Made by a program: the position numbers and the translations under genes. The notes under the pieces are model-generated. The model did not search any database. It had not been told where the DNA came from and saw only the letters and a program-made list of their open reading frames with translations. From Chloroflexota bacterium (lineage in GTDB: Bacteria; Chloroflexota; Anaerolineae; UBA4142; SHND01): 64,000 nt of DNA. Positions 1-8,322 of this stretch are shown here, piece by piece; the stretch's first letter is position 1; each line of letters opens with the position of its first letter. The stretch lies in NCBI GenBank assembly GCA_004295045.1, contig SHND01000037.1:39834-103833 (forward strand), in the 5' to 3' direction.

Positions 1-353
1 TTCGTACCGGGACCAAAAACGCCGGTGAAACCCATGGCTTCAAGTTGTGGAATGTCTTCGTCGGGAATGATGCCGCCTGCGACGAGCAGCACATCGTCTT
101 TGCCTTTTTCTCTCAACATTTCTGTAATGCGCGGAAACAATTCGAGATGCGCGCCGGACAATATGGAAAGGCCCACCACGTCAACATCTTCTTGTAACGC
201 GGCTTCGGCAATCATTTCGGGCGTTTGACGAATGCCGGTGTAAATCACTTCCATGCCCGCATCGCGCATCGCGCGCGCGACCACTTTGGCGCCGCGGTCA
301 TGGCCGTCGAGTCCGGGCTTGGCGACGAGTACGCGTATCGGTGTCTCACTCAT
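1..353 (-). CDS. mcmA2: Methylmalonyl-CoA mutase B12-binding subunit (partial at window edge)
   Basis: The first 117 residues are visible; the gene runs off the left edge. The protein opens [19 protein letters not shown], and the DGHDRG stretch is the DxHxxG motif whose histidine coordinates cobalamin in the small or C-terminal subunit of acyl-CoA mutases. Further on, GLSILSGAH and [12 protein letters not shown] match the rest of the Rossmann-like B12 fold. The family converts methylmalonyl-CoA to succinyl-CoA together with a separate catalytic subunit, which is not in the window. The ATG at 353 gives the full family N-terminus. The minus-strand TATAAT at 391-386 predicts a leader of about 26 nt. 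It could serve another acyl-CoA mutase (for example isobutyryl- or ethylmalonyl-CoA), which this domain cannot discriminate. Confidence 0.88.
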   Translation of the reverse strand, partial: MSETPIRVLVAKPGLDGHDRGAKVVARAMRDAGMEVIYTGIRQTPEMIAEAALQEDVDVVGLSILSGAHLELFPRITEMLREKGKDDVLLVAGGIIPDEDIPQLEAMGFTGVFGPGT

Positions 354-385
354 GAGTAACTCCGCAAAAGAAATTGGCAAAGGAA

Positions 386-391
386 ATTATA
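386..391 (-). promoter_or_regulatory. -10 box upstream of the mutase subunit
   Basis: Perfect TATAAT on the minus strand, about 33 nt before the ATG at 353. No convincing -35 hexamer is seen. It lies next to the ester-cyclase remnant on the other strand. Confidence 0.45.
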
Positions 392-399
392 GCACAGCC

Positions 400-540
400 G
401 ACAAACATTTCGCCGCGCGGCAGAGTCATTGGTTCCGCGTGAAAGGGAACAAACTCGCGGAACATTGGGCGACGCGCGAAGATTTACCTGTGTTGGTGCA
501 GCTGGGGGTTATCAAGTTGCCGGGGACGCAAGTGGTATGA
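400..540 (+). pseudogene. C-terminal remnant of a SnoaL-like ester cyclase
   Basis: The plus-strand reading frame here encodes HWFRVKGNKLAEHWATREDL followed by PVLVQLGVI and a TGA stop. This matches the conserved C-terminus of SnoaL-like (NTF2 fold) polyketide/ester cyclases, in which an F-R-x-x-G-K-(I/L)-x-E-H-W-x-x-x-D stretch is typical. Only about 45 of the expected 130 or so residues remain. The frame upstream runs into the divergent mutase gene and its promoter, where no homology is visible. I read it as a decayed gene truncated at its 5' end. Confidence 0.5.
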
Positions 541-543
541 GGT

Positions 544-687
544 CTAATAGAAAAACGCCACGTCCAAGAAGCTGTCGTCAATAAGATACACGCGCATTCG
601 ATTCAGTTCTGAATCCACACTTTCAACACTATCGACAAATTCGGTTTCCGCAATAGTTCTGAGGGCAAGAATATCAACGAGGCTCAT
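544..687 (-). pseudogene. Possible truncated TumE-like toxin remnant
   Basis: A 47-residue minus-strand frame reads TEFVDSVESVDSELNRMRVY then LIDDSFLDVAFFY and stops. The final beta-strand pattern, a hydrophobic strand with a DDSFLDV-type turn, resembles the N-terminal part of TumE/DUF6516-type toxins, which are normally more than 100 residues. The preceding frame (EDYFRL and onward, directly after the antitoxin stop) could be the displaced N-terminus, so a frameshift plus C-terminal loss is likely. It sits right after a small antitoxin-like gene. The assignment is tentative. Confidence 0.28.
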
Positions 688-757
688 GTAGGGAAGAAAC
701 CGCGTCTTGCAGTTGGCGCCGTCGAAACTCTAAATGGTCAAGTCGAAAATAATCTTC

Positions 758-976
758 TCACGTTCCTTCTTCCGGGAGCGTACCTTCGCTGTAGCGTTGG
801 TCAATCTCTCTGGCAGATTGAACATGATACTTGATTTGAAGACTTGAGATTTCTGTTTCAACACGGCGCAATTGCGCGTTAAGATATGTCTCCAAACTCG
901 CGCGCAACAATTCATCAGCATTCACATCGAGCTGTTCGGCTACACGATCAACGAGATGCACTTGCAACTCTGTCAT
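758..976 (-). CDS. Small antitoxin-like protein
   Basis: A 72-residue protein beginning MTELQVHLVDRVAEQLDVNA. It is acidic and predicted mostly helical: a short beta-prone start (LQVHLVD) followed by helices, as in ribbon-helix-helix or TumA-like antitoxins. It starts 7 nt after the clpX stop on the same strand, so it may be cotranscribed with clpX. The next frame downstream looks like a damaged toxin, which supports an antitoxin role by context only. No database family is certain. The frame-shifted 63-residue frame over the same DNA is not a gene. Confidence 0.5.
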   Translation of the reverse strand: MTELQVHLVDRVAEQLDVNADELLRASLETYLNAQLRRVETEISSLQIKYHVQSAREIDQRYSEGTLPEEGT

Positions 977-983
977 AGGAAAC

Positions 984-2264
984 CTATGCGGCGCTTTCCT
1001 TTTCCCACTCTACCGGCAGCTCGGCGTGTGTGAGCAGCAGCGGACGCGTTTTGTTTTTGATCGTGTCCGCGTTGATGACGCATTTGCGGATGTCGGAGCG
1101 CGAGGGAATTTCGTACATCACATCGAGCAGCACTTCTTCGATGATGGTGCGGAGTCCCCGCGCCCCTGTTTTGAAACGGAGCGCTTCTTGCGCGGCGGCT
1201 TGCAGCGCATCATCCGTGAAAACAAGTTCGACGCGATCCATCGCGAACATTTTTTGATACTGCTTGATGATCGCGTTTTTCGGCTCGGTCAAAATTTTGA
1301 TGAGCATTTTTTCATCGAGCGGGTCAACGCTGACAATGACGGGAACGCGTCCGACAAATTCGGGAATAAGTCCGAATTGCACCAAATCGTCGGCAGTGAC
1401 GAGCCGCATGAGCTCCGACTGCGAAAGATCACGCGCGCTGCGCTGACTGTCGCCTTTGAACCCCGCGATGCGGCGTTCGGTCATGCGTTCGCTGACGATT
1501 TTTTCGAGACCATCGAACGCGCCGCCGAGAATGAATAAAATGTTAGACGTATTGAGTTTGATATATTCTTGCTGCGGATGTTTGCGCCCTTGTTGCGGCG
1601 GCACGTTCGCGACAGTGCCTTCGACAATTTTCAATAATGCTTGTTGGACGCCTTCGCCCGAAACGTCGCGCGTGATGGAGGGATTGTCGCCCGTCTTGCG
1701 CGAAATCTTGTCAATCTCATCAATATAGATAATGCCGCGTTCGGCGCGCGGAATATCGTACTCGGCGGCTTGAAGCAGCGAAAGCAAAATATGCTCAACA
1801 TCTTCGCCGACATAACCCGCTTCGGTGAGTGTCGTCGCGTCGGCAATCGTAAAAGGCACGTCGAGAATTTTCGCCAGCGTTTGAGCGAGGAGCGTTTTGC
1901 CGCAGCCCGTCGGACCGATGAGGAGAATATTCGCTTTGCCGAGTTCGACTTCATCGGTGGCGGCGCCGTTCATCACGCGCTTGTAGTGATTGTAGACTGC
2001 GACGGACAACACCTTTTTCGAACGGTCTTGCCCGATGACATATTGATTGAGGCGGCGATAAATTTCGCGCGGCGGCAATGTTTTGATCGAGAGCATTTCG
2101 CCGCGCGGCGTCATCGCCTCTTCCATCAAAATCTCGCGGCACAGTTCGACACATTCGTCGCAGATGAAAACAGAATCGGGTCCCGCGATCAGGCGATTCA
2201 CCTGTTCCTGCGAACGTCCACAAAACGAACAAAATTCTTCGGCGCGTCGGGTGCGGCTTATCAT
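984..2264 (-). CDS. clpX: ATP-dependent Clp protease ATP-binding subunit ClpX
   Basis: AAA+ unfoldase that feeds substrates to ClpP. The 426-residue protein from the ATG at 2264 begins with the zinc-binding domain (CSFC near residue 12, CDEC near residue 35). It continues with Walker A GPTGCGKT, Walker [10 protein letters not shown], the pore-loop region after GYVGEDVE, and the sensor-2 motif GARGLR near the C-terminus. The open frame extends to 2330, but those extra codons fall in the clpP terminator, so 2264 is preferred. Length is normal for the family. It lies downstream of tig and clpP in the common tig-clpP-clpX order, but is separated from clpP by a strong terminator and a palindrome, so it may have its own promoter. 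Confidence 0.97.
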   Translation of the reverse strand: MISRTRRAEEFCSFCGRSQEQVNRLIAGPDSVFICDECVELCREILMEEAMTPRGEMLSIKTLPPREIYRRLNQYVIGQDRSKKVLSVAVYNHYKRVMNGAATDEVELGKANILLIGPTGCGKTLLAQTLAKILDVPFTIADATTLTEAGYVGEDVEHILLSLLQAAEYDIPRAERGIIYIDEIDKISRKTGDNPSITRDVSGEGVQQALLKIVEGTVANVPPQQGRKHPQQEYIKLNTSNILFILGGAFDGLEKIVSERMTERRIAGFKGDSQRSARDLSQSELMRLVTADDLVQFGLIPEFVGRVPVIVSVDPLDEKMLIKILTEPKNAIIKQYQKMFAMDRVELVFTDDALQAAAQEALRFKTGARGLRTIIEEVLLDVMYEIPSRSDIRKCVINADTIKNKTRPLLLTHAELPVEWEKESAA

Positions 2265-2285
2265 AGTAGAGTAGGATTGTCCTTG

Positions 2286-2299
2286 CGAGACGCGTCTCG
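2286..2299. promoter_or_regulatory. 14-bp perfect palindrome between clpP terminator and clpX
   Basis: CGAGACGCGTCTCG is a perfect 14-bp palindrome about 22 nt upstream of the clpX ATG and downstream of the clpP terminator on the minus strand. Position and symmetry fit an operator for a dimeric regulator. No factor is identified. Confidence 0.3.
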
Positions 2300-2319
2300 T
2301 AAAGACAAGGCGACTAATC

Positions 2320-2377
2320 CAAACAAACAAAAAGGGACGAACTCGTTACACTACAACGCTCCGTCCCTCTCTTTTTT
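2320..2377 (-). terminator. Rho-independent terminator after clpP
   Basis: On the minus strand AGGGACG (2368-2362) pairs with CGTCCCT (2339-2333), with an internal GCGTT/AACG pair, followed by a T-rich tract (TTTTTGTTTG). The opposite side also carries a T run, so it could act in both directions. Confidence 0.75.
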
Positions 2378-3021
2378 TACCGATGTCCGTTGCTGCTGAT
2401 TTTTTCCATTCCCTCTTTGGGAGCGGGCATCAAAACCTCGTCCACGATACCATATTCAACGGCTGCCTGCGGTTCCATGTAATAGTTCCGATCGCTGTCG
2501 CGAATGATCCGTTCGAGCGGCTGTCCCGTGTGCTTGGCAAGAATATCGTTCAAGCGTTCGCGTTCGCGGATGATGCGCCGCGCTTCGATTTCGATATCCA
2601 CCGCTTGCCCTTGCGCGCCGCCGAGTGGTTGATGAATGTGAATCAGCGAATTGGGCAGGGCAAAACGACGCCCCGGATGTCCCGCCGCGAGCAGCACCGT
2701 GCCCATGCTTGCCGCGAGACCGACGCAGTAGGTTGAAACAGGGCAGCGGATCAACTGCATCGTGTCATAAATTGCGAGACCGGCGTAAATCACGCCGCCG
2801 GGCGAATTTACATAGAGCCGAATTTCTTTGTCGGGGTCTTCACGTTCGAGAAACAAAAGTTGCGCGACGATGACGTTGGCGATTTGATCATCAATCGGCG
2901 TGCCAAGAAAAACGATTCGTTCTTTCAACAACAACGAAAACACATCGTAGGCGCGTTCGCCGCGTCCGGTGTTTTCGACAACCATGGGGATTAAGTTTTG
3001 GGGAAACATGTTTGACTCCAA
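2377..3021 (-). CDS. clpP: ATP-dependent Clp protease proteolytic subunit ClpP
   Basis: Serine protease that forms the tetradecameric Clp chamber. The 214-residue protein contains the oxyanion-hole segment VNSPGG, the nucleophile serine in GLAASMG, the catalytic histidine in HIHQPLGG, and the aspartate in the RDSDRNYYM region, so the triad is complete. There is no long processed propeptide; a shorter start (Met5, 3009) is possible. It lies between trigger factor (upstream) and clpX (downstream) on the same strand. A structured 65-nt gap to tig contains an 11-bp inverted repeat. Confidence 0.97.
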   Translation of the reverse strand: MESNMFPQNLIPMVVENTGRGERAYDVFSLLLKERIVFLGTPIDDQIANVIVAQLLFLEREDPDKEIRLYVNSPGGVIYAGLAIYDTMQLIRCPVSTYCVGLAASMGTVLLAAGHPGRRFALPNSLIHIHQPLGGAQGQAVDIEIEARRIIRERERLNDILAKHTGQPLERIIRDSDRNYYMEPQAAVEYGIVDEVLMPAPKEGMEKISSNGHR

Positions 3022-3033
3022 GAAGACAAGTAA

Positions 3034-3071
3034 ACAGGGAAACAGGTATACATGGTTACTTGTTTCCCTGT
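3034..3071. repeat. Inverted repeat / word island between tig and clpP
   Basis: ACAGGGAAACA (3034-3044) pairs perfectly with TGTTTCCCTGT (3061-3071). Flanking DNA to 3090 repeats short words such as CTACCT and TTTACCTA. The same words recur in the island at 45109-45222. It may also act as a weak terminator or processing hairpin between tig and clpP. Confidence 0.6.
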
Positions 3072-3086
3072 CTACCTCTTTACCTA

Positions 3087-4493
3087 CTACTTGCTCAACT
3101 CGATACCTTTTGCCAATTCTTGCCGCACTTGACGCGGGTCGGTGATGAGTCCGGTTGGAATGGGATTTTCGCCGCGCACCATTTCCGGCGTGAGGATCAA
3201 GCCGCTGACCGGTTCACCCTTTGCCATCGCCACAATTCTATTCATCACTTGATTGACGCGCAAATTGAACGCAATATTTTCGCGCGCATCCGCTGTGTTG
3301 TACGCGCGTCGCACAACGTTTGCATTTGCGCCGTGCTCGACGGATTCTTGAACGCGGCGTTCGATGTCGGCTTTGACCTGTTCGTTAGTAACGACGACGT
3401 TTTCGGCTTTGATCAGTTCGCCCAAAACAAGCAGCTGCTTGAGGCGCTTTTCCGCGTTCGGTTTCAGCCCACTCTTGATTTCCTCTTCGGTCTTGCCCGA
3501 AAGGCGAACATAATTGTCCCACGACAAGCCCATCTCTTGGATATTTTCTTTGAAATGCTCGAGGTCATGTTCCAACTCATGATCGAGCATTTGCGGCGCG
3601 TACGCGATCTCGGACTGATCTACGACAGCTTGCAGCACATCGTTCGCGAATTTCACATCGCGGTCGCGTTCTTTGGTGCGATGGACAATATCGTAAATGT
3701 TGCCCTTGAATTCTTCGAGGGTGGTGAATTGACTAACGGCTTGCGCAAATTCATCGGTGAGCTCGGGCAGCTGCTGCTCTTTGATGTCTTGCAGTGTTAC
3801 TTGATAATGGGCAGTCTTGCCGCGATAATTTTCGTCGCCATAGTCTTCCGCATACGTGTAATCAAACTCGCGCACATCGCCGCTGTTCATGCCAACTAAA
3901 TTTTCATCGAACGGCAAGTACGCTTGCGCGCGCTCTCCGACCGTGACGCGCAAACCGTTTTCGTCAACGGGCTCTTCACCCTCGACGCCTCCGCTCACAT
4001 CCACCGTAATCACATCGCCCGCTTGCACGGGACGCTCGACCGGTGTCATGGTCGCTTGGGTTAATTGAAAACGATTCAAAACATCGTTGACTTCTTGCTC
4101 CGTCACCTCGATCTCTTCCGGCTGCATACGGATGGACTTGTAATCGCCGAGTCTGACCTCCGGCACGACCGGAATGGTGTATTTCAAGATGAGCGGTTCT
4201 TTTTGCACGACTTCTAAATTTCCCGAGTCAATCGGATTGAGATCGTTTTCTTTTAGCACTTGACGATAGAGAGAGCGCGATAAATCTTCGACCGCTTCTT
4301 CGACCAAAACGTCTTTGCCAAAGGTGCGCTCGACCATTTCATACGGCGCTTTGCCGGGGCGAAAGCCGGGCATGGGGCGAATGCGCGAGATATTTTGTGC
4401 GGCACGCTTCATCGCACTCTGCATTTGATCATCGTCCACTTCCACAGTTACGATGGCGAGACGATCAGGAGTAATTTCTTTGGTGATGTTCAT
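3087..4493 (-). CDS. tig: Trigger factor
   Basis: Ribosome-associated chaperone and peptidyl-prolyl isomerase acting on nascent chains. The 468-residue protein begins [20 protein letters not shown] and carries the ribosome-docking signature GFRPGKAP near residue 45. An FKBP-like domain follows at about 155-245 ([20 protein letters not shown] and onward), then a long helical C-terminal domain from about 260 to 430. Length is close to the family norm (430-480). It is the first gene of the tig-clpP-clpX block. Its upstream leader is an A/T-richer word island (4495-4592) followed by the tRNA-Leu array on the same strand. Confidence 0.96.
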   Translation of the reverse strand: MNITKEITPDRLAIVTVEVDDDQMQSAMKRAAQNISRIRPMPGFRPGKAPYEMVERTFGKDVLVEEAVEDLSRSLYRQVLKENDLNPIDSGNLEVVQKEPLILKYTIPVVPEVRLGDYKSIRMQPEEIEVTEQEVNDVLNRFQLTQATMTPVERPVQAGDVITVDVSGGVEGEEPVDENGLRVTVGERAQAYLPFDENLVGMNSGDVREFDYTYAEDYGDENYRGKTAHYQVTLQDIKEQQLPELTDEFAQAVSQFTTLEEFKGNIYDIVHRTKERDRDVKFANDVLQAVVDQSEIAYAPQMLDHELEHDLEHFKENIQEMGLSWDNYVRLSGKTEEEIKSGLKPNAEKRLKQLLVLGELIKAENVVVTNEQVKADIERRVQESVEHGANANVVRRAYNTADARENIAFNLRVNQVMNRIVAMAKGEPVSGLILTPEMVRGENPIPTGLITDPRQVRQELAKGIELSK

Positions 4494-4494
4494 G

Positions 4495-4592
4495 GATGGC
4501 TGATAGCGAATTGCAGATAGAATTTAGCGGACAGCATGTAGCGAATAGCGATTGGATTTTGCGATTCGCTATCTGCGATTTGCTATCTGCAA
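4495..4592. repeat. Short-word repeat island upstream of tig
   Basis: Near-copies of GCTATCTGCGA and its reverse complement (for example GATAGCGAATTGCAGATAG against CTATCTGC) fill the gap between tig and the tRNA-Leu array. The two halves can fold on each other. No gene is visible. Confidence 0.65.
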
Positions 4593-4596
4593 ACAG

Positions 4597-4672
4597 TGCC
4601 AGAGGCGGGACTTGAACCCGCACGCTGTTGTCAGCACAGGATTCAAGTCCTGGGCGTCTGGCGTTATTTCGA
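4597..4672 (-). pseudogene. Truncated tRNA-Leu copy D (most distal)
   Basis: Third 76-bp truncated copy. It keeps the anticodon stem, long variable arm and T arm of the intact tRNA-Leu, but has a 6-nt anticodon loop (CTTGAA in place of CTTAGAA) and no normal D arm. Its 3' end reads TCTGGCA, not TCCGGCA, so it can pair with the GCCAGA present in the repeat unit itself. A six-pair acceptor-like stem is therefore possible. Confidence 0.7.
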
Positions 4673-4748
4673 TGCCGGAGGCGGGACTTGAACCCGCACG
4701 CTGTTGCCAGCACAGGATTCAAGTCCTGGGCGTCTGGCGTTATTTCGA
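4673..4748 (-). pseudogene. Truncated tRNA-Leu copy C
   Basis: A 76-bp tandem unit almost identical to its neighbours. The 3' part of the tRNA is retained (variable arm, TTCAAGT T loop, TCCGGCA end). The 5' acceptor strand is replaced by GAAATAACGCCAGA, and the anticodon loop lacks one A. Confidence 0.7.
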
Positions 4749-4824
4749 TGCCGGAGGCGGGACTTGAACCCGCACGCTGTTGTCAGCACAGGATTCAAGT
4801 CCTGGGCGTCTGGCGTTATTTCGA
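4749..4824 (-). pseudogene. Truncated tRNA-Leu copy B
   Basis: A 76-bp tandem unit immediately 3' of the intact tRNA-Leu on the same strand. It shares the anticodon-loop deletion (CTTGAA) and the altered 5' region with the other two copies. The identical changes show that the copies arose from one another after the first truncation. Confidence 0.7.
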
Positions 4825-4908
4825 TGCCGGAGGCGGGACTTGAACCCGCACGCTGTTGCCAGCACAGGATTCTAAGTCCTGGGCGTCTGCCAATTTCGCC
4901 ACCCCGGC
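4825..4908 (-). tRNA. tRNA-Leu (anticodon UAG)
   Basis: An 84-nt type II tRNA on the minus strand. The acceptor GCCGGGG pairs with the end before the discriminator A. The anticodon loop is CTTAGAA, giving UAG (reads CUA and other CUN codons). A long variable arm GCTG/CAGC and T loop TTCAAGT are present. CCA is not encoded; the next bases are TCG. It is the intact parent of the three truncated copies that follow in tandem. Confidence 0.93.
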
Positions 4909-5059
4909 GGTAATCAAAAATTTTCGTCCGATTGGTCGAACGAAAGCGACGATGCATCGCACCGCGCGATTATTATAGTGGATTGCGATGAATTGGCAAA
5001 ACAGAAATACGAATTGGCGGTTGGTGTTCTGATTTTTGGGGCGCGTGCGAAAATAGAAT

Positions 5060-5087
5060 TTGGCACATTGACAGCGTATGCTATAAT
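5060..5087 (+). promoter_or_regulatory. Promoter of tRNA-Val
   Basis: TTGGCA (5060-5065), 16-bp spacer, TATAAT (5082-5087), ending 13 nt before the mature tRNA-Val 5' end. It probably also drives the downstream T-box and lysC, unless the tRNA transcript is processed or terminated first. Confidence 0.7.
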
Positions 5088-5100
5088 ATTCGGCACGTTT

Positions 5101-5174
5101 GGGCGGTTAGCTCAGTTGGCTAGAGCGCAGCGTTGACATCGCTGAGGTCACAGGTTCAATCCCTGTATCGCCCA
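5101..5174 (+). tRNA. tRNA-Val (anticodon GAC)
   Basis: A 74-nt cloverleaf: acceptor GGGCGGT with ATCGCCC plus discriminator A, D arm with GCTCAGTTGG, anticodon loop TTGACAT giving GAC, T arm CAGGTTCAATCCCTG. CCA is not encoded. It is followed by a short A/T word island and then a T-box leader. Confidence 0.95.
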
Positions 5175-5211
5175 CTCTGAATTTTTGATTTCTGATATTG
5201 GATTTTTGATT

Positions 5212-5480
5212 GAGCAATAGACCGCCGGACGAGTAATCAATCACGCGCTTGCAGCAAGAGAGAGGCATTGGCTGAAACTTCTCTTAACGGCGAATTGACG
5301 AAAACCCCCGGTGAGCTTGGCGAGGAAAATTGTAAGCAATGGCGCTTGCATCAGTAATGCGCCACGGTTGCGCCGTTATCGCTTTCGAGAGGTGTCATCC
5401 ATGAAGAACATGTTGATGACGCAATTTGGGTGGAACCGCGAGTGAGCCGCTCGTCCCAATCTGGGATGGGCGGTTTTTTT
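5212..5480 (+). ncRNA. T-box riboswitch leader of aspartate kinase
   Basis: The conserved antiterminator sequence GGGTGGAACCGCG is at 5428-5440. It is followed by a terminator hairpin (CCGCTCGTCCC, loop AATCT, GGGATGGGCGG) and a seven-T run at 5474-5480. Stem I carries an AGTA (about 5232) opposite CGAAAACC (about 5299-5306), as in specifier loops. The specifier is read as ACC (Thr) or, in the neighbouring register, AAC (Asn). Thr fits the aspartate-kinase gene 16 nt downstream. Uncharged tRNA binding would favour antitermination and raise aspartokinase expression. Confidence 0.85.
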
Positions 5481-5495
5481 ATTTGAGGTGAACGG

Positions 5496-6899
5496 ATGAA
5501 AGTTGTTATGAAATTCGGCGGCACGTCCGTCGGCAATGCAGAACGCATCGCGCAGGTCGCGGAAATTGTGCGCGCGGAAGTGAAGCGTGGTAACCAAATC
5601 GTTGTCGTACTCAGCGCGATGAGTGGAGTCACCAACACGCTGCTCGGCGCGTTAAAAGACGCGGCGAACGGCAACATGGGCAAATTGCTGCAAACGCGCG
5701 ACGAGTTGTTGAAAAAACATCTTGACGTAATTAACGCGTTGGTGAAAAATCAGACTGCGCGCGAACAGTTGACGAGTACGACGACGGACGCGCTCGACCG
5801 CTTTGAAGATTTGTGCAGCAGCATTTACGTTCTTGGCGAAATCACGCCGCGGGCGACGGACGCGGTGGGCAGTTTGGGCGAACGGCTCATCGTTCCCATC
5901 GTCGCGCAAGCGTTCAACGACGCGGGCATTCAAGCGGAATGGGTTGCCGCGAACGAACTAATCCTCACCGACGACAATTTTGTTTCCGCGAGTCCGTTGA
6001 TGGCGGAAACGCGTGAACAGACGCGCGCGAAACTCGCGCCAATTCTCGAAAAGGGAAATGTTGTGGTGACGACGGGTTTCATCGGCGCGACGAAAAAAGG
6101 AATTCTCACAACGCTCGGACGCGGCGGCAGTGACTATACGGCGACAATCATCGGCGCGGCGATTGATGCGGATGAGGTGCAAATTTGGACCGACGTGAAC
6201 GGCGTGATGACCACTGACCCGCGCGTAGTAGCGGAAGCGATTACGCTGCCCGAAATATCATACGGCGAGGCGGCGGAACTTTCCTACTTTGGCGCCAAGG
6301 TGATTCATCCGAAAACGATTCTGCCCGTCGCAGAAAAAAATACGCCGATTCGCATTTTGAATTCATTCGAGCCAACGCATCCCGGCACGTTGATTGTGCG
6401 CGATCCCAAAAGCAATGGCTCGCCCATTCGCGGCATCACGGCGATTCGCAATGTGTCGCTCGTCACGGTCGAAGGACGCGGGATGCAAGGCGTGGTCGGC
6501 ATGGCGGCGCGCGTCTTTTCCGCCGTCGCGCGCAACAACATCAGCGTCTTGATGTTTTCGCAATCCTCATCCGAACAAAACATTTGTCTCGTTATCGAAT
6601 CTGCGGGCGCGCCGCGCGCGGTGAGCGAACTCGAGCGCGAATTTCAAAACGAGATGCGCGCGCAAAATATCGAACGCGTGTGGGCGCAAGACAGCATCGT
6701 CATCATCGCCGTCGTCGGCAGCGCGATCAAAACAACGCCCGGCATCGCCGCGCGCGTCTTTACTGCGCTCGCCGAAAAAAATATCAACGTCATCGCCATC
6801 GCGCAAGGTTCATCCGAATACAATCTTTCGCTTGTCGTAGACGAAAGCGCAGCGGACAACGCCGTGCGCGCGATTCATCGGTCTATCGTGAAACAATAG
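5496..6899 (+). CDS. lysC: Aspartate kinase
   Basis: Phosphorylates aspartate, the first step to lysine, threonine, methionine and diaminopimelate. The 467-residue protein begins MKVVMKFGGTSVGNAERI (KFGGTSV catalytic motif), and has the long insertion typical of ThrA/LysC type III kinases near residues 60-130. The GRGGSDYTA motif is near residue 208. Two ACT domains follow from about residue 310 (VSLVTVEGRGMQGVVGMAAR, and SIVIIAVVGSAI with a second PGIAARVF), so allosteric control by an end product is expected. A GAGGTG Shine-Dalgarno precedes the ATG. It is regulated by the T-box upstream and followed by asd. No homoserine dehydrogenase domain is fused. Confidence 0.96.
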   Translation: MKVVMKFGGTSVGNAERIAQVAEIVRAEVKRGNQIVVVLSAMSGVTNTLLGALKDAANGNMGKLLQTRDELLKKHLDVINALVKNQTAREQLTSTTTDALDRFEDLCSSIYVLGEITPRATDAVGSLGERLIVPIVAQAFNDAGIQAEWVAANELILTDDNFVSASPLMAETREQTRAKLAPILEKGNVVVTTGFIGATKKGILTTLGRGGSDYTATIIGAAIDADEVQIWTDVNGVMTTDPRVVAEAITLPEISYGEAAELSYFGAKVIHPKTILPVAEKNTPIRILNSFEPTHPGTLIVRDPKSNGSPIRGITAIRNVSLVTVEGRGMQGVVGMAARVFSAVARNNISVLMFSQSSSEQNICLVIESAGAPRAVSELEREFQNEMRAQNIERVWAQDSIVIIAVVGSAIKTTPGIAARVFTALAEKNINVIAIAQGSSEYNLSLVVDESAADNAVRAIHRSIVKQ

Positions 6900-6959
6900 G
6901 ACACAGATTTCACAGAGCGCACAGATTTTTTATCTGTCGCATCTGTGTTATCTGTGTCC
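6899..6959. repeat. CACAGAT-family inverted repeat between lysC and asd
   Basis: GGACACAGAT (6899-6908, overlapping the lysC stop) pairs with ATCTGTGTCC (6950-6959). The interior contains further CACAGAT and ATCTGT words. A second member of this family lies at 60954-61018. Confidence 0.75.
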
Positions 6960-6976
6960 CAAAAGGTTTTTTGAAT

Positions 6977-8062
6977 ATGAACAAAATTCCCGTCGCCATT
7001 TTGGGCGCAACCGGTTTGGTGGGACAACGCTTTATTACGTTATTGCACAATCATCTGTGGTTTGAAATTGCGGAACTCGCGGCGAGCGACAATTCGGTCG
7101 GCAAAAAATACGGCGATGCCGCGAAATGGCAGCTGCCGTTTGAAATTCCTGAATCGCTGGCGGAAATGACTGTGTTGCCATGCGACCCCGAACGCGTACA
7201 AGCGCCGCTCGTTTTTTCCGCACTGCCAACGGACATCGCGGGTGAGTTAGAAGTCGCGTTTGCGAAACGCGGCGCGATTGTTTCCAGCAACGCGTCGCCG
7301 CATCGGATGGACGCTGATGTGCCGCTTGTGATTCCCGAAGTGAATCCCGAACATCTCGCGCTGGCGGAAATTCAAAAGCAAAAATACGCGAGCGACGGTT
7401 TCATCATTTGCAACGGTAATTGCACCACAATTCATCTCGCGCTGGGGCTCGCGCCGCTTCACAAACGTTTCGGTTTGAAAAAAGTCATCGTGACTTCGAT
7501 GCAAGCGCTGTCCGGCGCGGGCTATCCCGGCGTTCCATCCCTCGATATTATTGACAATGTTGTGCCGTACATTGGCGGCGAAGAAGAAAAGGTAGAGATC
7601 GAAACGGTGAAATTTTTGGGCGAATACAAAAATGGCGTGGTGGCTTTTGCTCCGATTCGCGTCAGCGCGCATTGCAATCGCGTGGCGACGCGCGACGGAC
7701 ATTTGGAAACGGTTAGCGTGGAATTTGCCGACAAACCAAGCGCGGGCGATATTATCGCCGCGTTCGACGAATTTCGCGGACTGCCCCAAGAATTGAATTT
7801 GCCCCTCGCGCCGAATCGTCCGACAGTTTATCGCCGCGAAAAAGATCGCCCGCAAGTAAAACTCGACCGCGATGTGGAAAAAGGAATGGCGACGATTATT
7901 GGGCGTTTGCGCGAATGCAACGTTCTCGATTACAAATTTGTTTTGCTCGGACACAATACGCTGCGCGGCGCCGCAGGCGCGACGGTGTTGAATGCGGAAT
8001 TGTTGTACGCGCAAGGATTGTTGAACAATGTCGGACAGTCGGTCCGCCAAATAGTCGGGTAG
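6977..8062 (+). CDS. asd: Aspartate-semialdehyde dehydrogenase
   Basis: Reduces aspartyl phosphate to aspartate semialdehyde with NADPH, the step after LysC. The 361-residue protein begins MNKIPVAILGATGLVGQRF (nucleotide-binding GATGLVG). SNASPHRMD follows near residue 110, the active-site cysteine is in GNCTT near residue 150, and SMQALSGAGYPG comes next. This is the archaeal/fungal-type Asd branch, not the E. coli type. The ATG at 6977 is chosen because upstream codons of the open frame are antisense-like filler over lysC. It is separated from lysC only by the repeat at 6899-6959. Confidence 0.95.
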   Translation: MNKIPVAILGATGLVGQRFITLLHNHLWFEIAELAASDNSVGKKYGDAAKWQLPFEIPESLAEMTVLPCDPERVQAPLVFSALPTDIAGELEVAFAKRGAIVSSNASPHRMDADVPLVIPEVNPEHLALAEIQKQKYASDGFIICNGNCTTIHLALGLAPLHKRFGLKKVIVTSMQALSGAGYPGVPSLDIIDNVVPYIGGEEEKVEIETVKFLGEYKNGVVAFAPIRVSAHCNRVATRDGHLETVSVEFADKPSAGDIIAAFDEFRGLPQELNLPLAPNRPTVYRREKDRPQVKLDRDVEKGMATIIGRLRECNVLDYKFVLLGHNTLRGAAGATVLNAELLYAQGLLNNVGQSVRQIVG

Positions 8063-8322
8063 TTAATGCCCATCGGAATATTCTACGAGCAGACTTTTTT
8101 CAAGTTGTGCTACAATCTTGTTGCGATGCCATTGATACCAATTCTAGAAAATTATGCATTCGCATCATCGTGTCAAGCAGCAAGGAGCAGGAAAATGCAA
8201 AGCGTTCAAGGTATTTATCGTCATTGCAAGGTTGAATGGACGAAATAGACAAAGCGTTGCGTCATACATTGGGGTTGGAATAGAGAATCCCAAACCAAAG
8301 CAAAAGTGAACAAGGAGCAAAT
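8063..8322. other. Intergenic region without a supported gene
   Basis: Gap of 260 bp. It contains a possible -10 box TACAAT near 8110 and an A-rich stretch ending in the AAGGAG ribosome-binding site (8312-8317) of the next gene. Short plus-strand frames here have no family resemblance and poor codon use. Confidence 0.4.

Noticed and set aside
4597..4908. CRISPR-like array (repeated units at 76 bp)
   Set aside because: Units are tandem tRNA-derived copies without unique spacers; no cas genes are nearby.
4552..4913. Overlapping short proteins (RDLNPHAVASTGFKSWASGV type) in the tRNA-Leu array
   Set aside because: These are translations of tandem tRNA-Leu sequence, a common false annotation.
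5176..5215. Terminator between tRNA-Val and the T-box
   Set aside because: Only A/T-rich words; no stable GC stem followed by a T run.
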